From assembly GCA_026419785.1 (NCBI GenBank), contig JAODTK010005892.1, positions 62,001-126,000 of the forward strand: a stretch of 64,000 nucleotides of DNA, in the 5' to 3' direction. Positions within the stretch are counted from its first letter, which is position 1; the number at the start of each line of letters is the position of its first letter. Positions 62,606 to 64,000 of this stretch are shown here, piece after piece. This DNA comes from Sclerodactyla briareus. Lineage: Eukaryota > Echinodermata > Holothuroidea > Dendrochirotida > Sclerodactylidae. The notes under the pieces are model-generated. The model worked only from the letters and a program-made list of their open reading frames with translations. It was not told the DNA's origin and searched no databases. Position numbers and translations under genes: made by a program.

Positions 62606-63599
62606 CCCAGGTGATTCAATATTTTTTTGAAACACAAAAACCGAGTATTCCGCAGTTCCGTAGAAGTTTTTCAGCTATTATTACACAAATATTGTAGCAG
62701 CATGTGCCTAGGTCCCATAAATTGTGCTTATTTGCCATAGGGCTGGTGAGGCCGATTATACGCGCACTTCTCTGGTTCCGACTTCCAAATCCCATCCCCC
62801 CCCCCCCCCCCATGACAAATTTTCGCGTACTCGTACTGACCCTGTTGGTGGCCGTTCAGTTTGGTCACTGTCCAAATCTGTGTCTTAGTTTTCTGTACCT
62901 CCACTTTGAATCCCTGATGGTTCATTATCCAGTGGAGCTCTCTCCAAAGCCAATTTTTTGTTGAACTGTATCCTCCTCTGATTTTACCACAATGCCCAAG
63001 CTCAACCCCCGTCTGTTGCCAGTTTCATTGAGACCATCGCTGACTTCACTTTCACTTACCCGCATGGTTCGTCCAAACAGCCGGAGCCAGGTTGGACACC
63101 ACTCAACAAAAAGGTTCATGTCCTGCAGGCATTCCTATCCTCCAATTGTCCTCCTGAAATCTGGTTCCTGCACTGCGGCCATTCGCTGAAACTATGGCGT
63201 CTATGTATCTTTGCGATGTTACTTCTGAAGTGGAAACATTCCCATTTTTTTTGCCCTGTACCTAAAAGGGTGACAGTTCAAACCCACCACCTCAGTCCTT
63301 CCCAACGTCATAGGCCGGGGCGTAATACGGGGGGGGGGGGTGTGGCAACCCCCTGTGAAAATCAGAAGTCTTTCTCTGGGCGTCAAAAAGTCGATCTCCG
63401 CTCGAGTTAGGTGAAAAATTGGATTTGATTGTTTTTAGCCTGACTAGTATTTCTAACTAATAGGTGCCTCTGCCTGATTGACTGTACCATAACTTCCGGC
63501 ATCGAGTGCAGACGTTTCCTAAGCCTAAACTATAAGAACGTTCTTTACGTTCTGTCATGGGTGAAAGATGGCTACATGGACCTATGACACTGGCTTGTG
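62606..63599. other. No supported gene; homopolymer runs
   Basis: Contains C and G runs (62796-62812 and about 63330-63340) and short frames on both strands without domains. Confidence 0.4.
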
Positions 63600-64000
63600 A
63601 GCTCGTCTTACATCGTTGGTCTATTATTGCTCTCCTTACATCGTGGGGCCATCATGTCGCCGCCTCACATCGTGTGGGCATTCATGGCTCTCCTTACATC
63701 AGTTGGCACTTATGGGCTCGTCTAATCGTGAGGCATCAGGCTCTCCTTACACCTGGGGCAATTTATGGACTCGTCTTACATCGTTGGGCGATTTTGGGTC
63801 TCGCCTTCGTCGTGGGGCAATTAAATGGGCTCGCCTTCATCGTGGGGCACAATTCTTGGTTCGACCTTACATCGTTGGGCCACTTAAACTCTCCTTACAT
63901 CTGTGCAATCATGCTCTCCTTACATCGTGGGGCAAATTGACTCGGCACTTACAAATCGTTTGGGCGATTATGGCTCTCCTTACATCGTGGTGCCATGGGA
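63600..64000 (+). repeat. ~29 bp minisatellite running off the window
   Basis: About 14 degenerate copies of a word like ctctccttacatcgtggggc plus a variable 'catttatgg' spacer; individual copies run from about 24 to 34 bp. It continues to the last base, so the array is longer than shown. The 127-codon frame at 63557-63940 is a by-product of the repeat. Confidence 0.9.

Noticed and set aside
63557-63940. 127-codon plus frame near the right end
   Set aside because: It is generated by the ~29 bp minisatellite and shifts frame with copy-length variation.

Overview
This is a 64 kb piece of an AT-rich animal genome made almost entirely of repeats and mobile-element remains. No host protein-coding gene, tRNA or rRNA gene can be supported. 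Many repeats have an invertebrate-deuterostome look: AGGTCA-rich ~300 bp modules ending in an agcatagctggt hairpin, frequent taggcct words, (caagtc)n arrays, and a tRNA-SINE tail reading gtcataccaaagactttaaa. This suggests a marine invertebrate, most likely an echinoderm. That is an inference from repeat style, not from a gene. No open frame exceeds 205 codons, and the longest lies inside an LTR.

Layout. 1-11.3 kb: single-copy DNA with dispersed repeats, including two blocks of ~300 bp AGGTCA-rich modules (0.6-1.2 and 4.3-6.4 kb), a clear 418 bp MITE (7.9-8.3 kb), and two repeat families each present as an inverted pair. 11.3-35.1 kb: an ~11.9 kb unit present twice in direct tandem. Each unit holds a (caagtc)n repeat, ~318 and ~185 bp tandem arrays, a GC-rich repeat pair, a tRNA-derived SINE, and the left part of a Polinton/Maverick-type element with a protein-primed DNA polymerase B on the minus strand. 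In the second unit the AT-rich element runs on to about 38.1 kb; in the first the duplication boundary cuts it. 38.5-39.5 kb: minus-strand LINE fragment. 40.0-51.5 kb: a second direct tandem duplication, of a 5.7 kb unit carrying two divergently oriented LINE fragments (one with endonuclease and RT, one with RT). 52.1-53.5 kb: a 1.45 kb near-palindrome with nested end hairpins, abutting another LINE RT fragment. 54-57 kb: small repeats, a CpG-rich promoter-like patch, and a second copy of a repeat first seen at 3.5 kb. 57.3-60.9 kb: a small LTR element arranged LTR-internal-LTR-internal-LTR, with candidate target-site duplications. 60.9-64 kb: mostly featureless, ending in a ~29 bp minisatellite that runs off the window.

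Duplicated copies in the 11-61 kb part differ mainly by one- or two-base insertions and deletions, many in homopolymers. In contrast, the ~304 bp repeats at 5.6-6.2 kb are nearly identical. This looks like unpolished long-read sequence. Many broken frames, and possibly the tandem duplications themselves, may therefore be technical. The most interesting items are the three-LTR array, the duplicated Polinton polymerase region with a breakpoint inside the element, and the large foldback.
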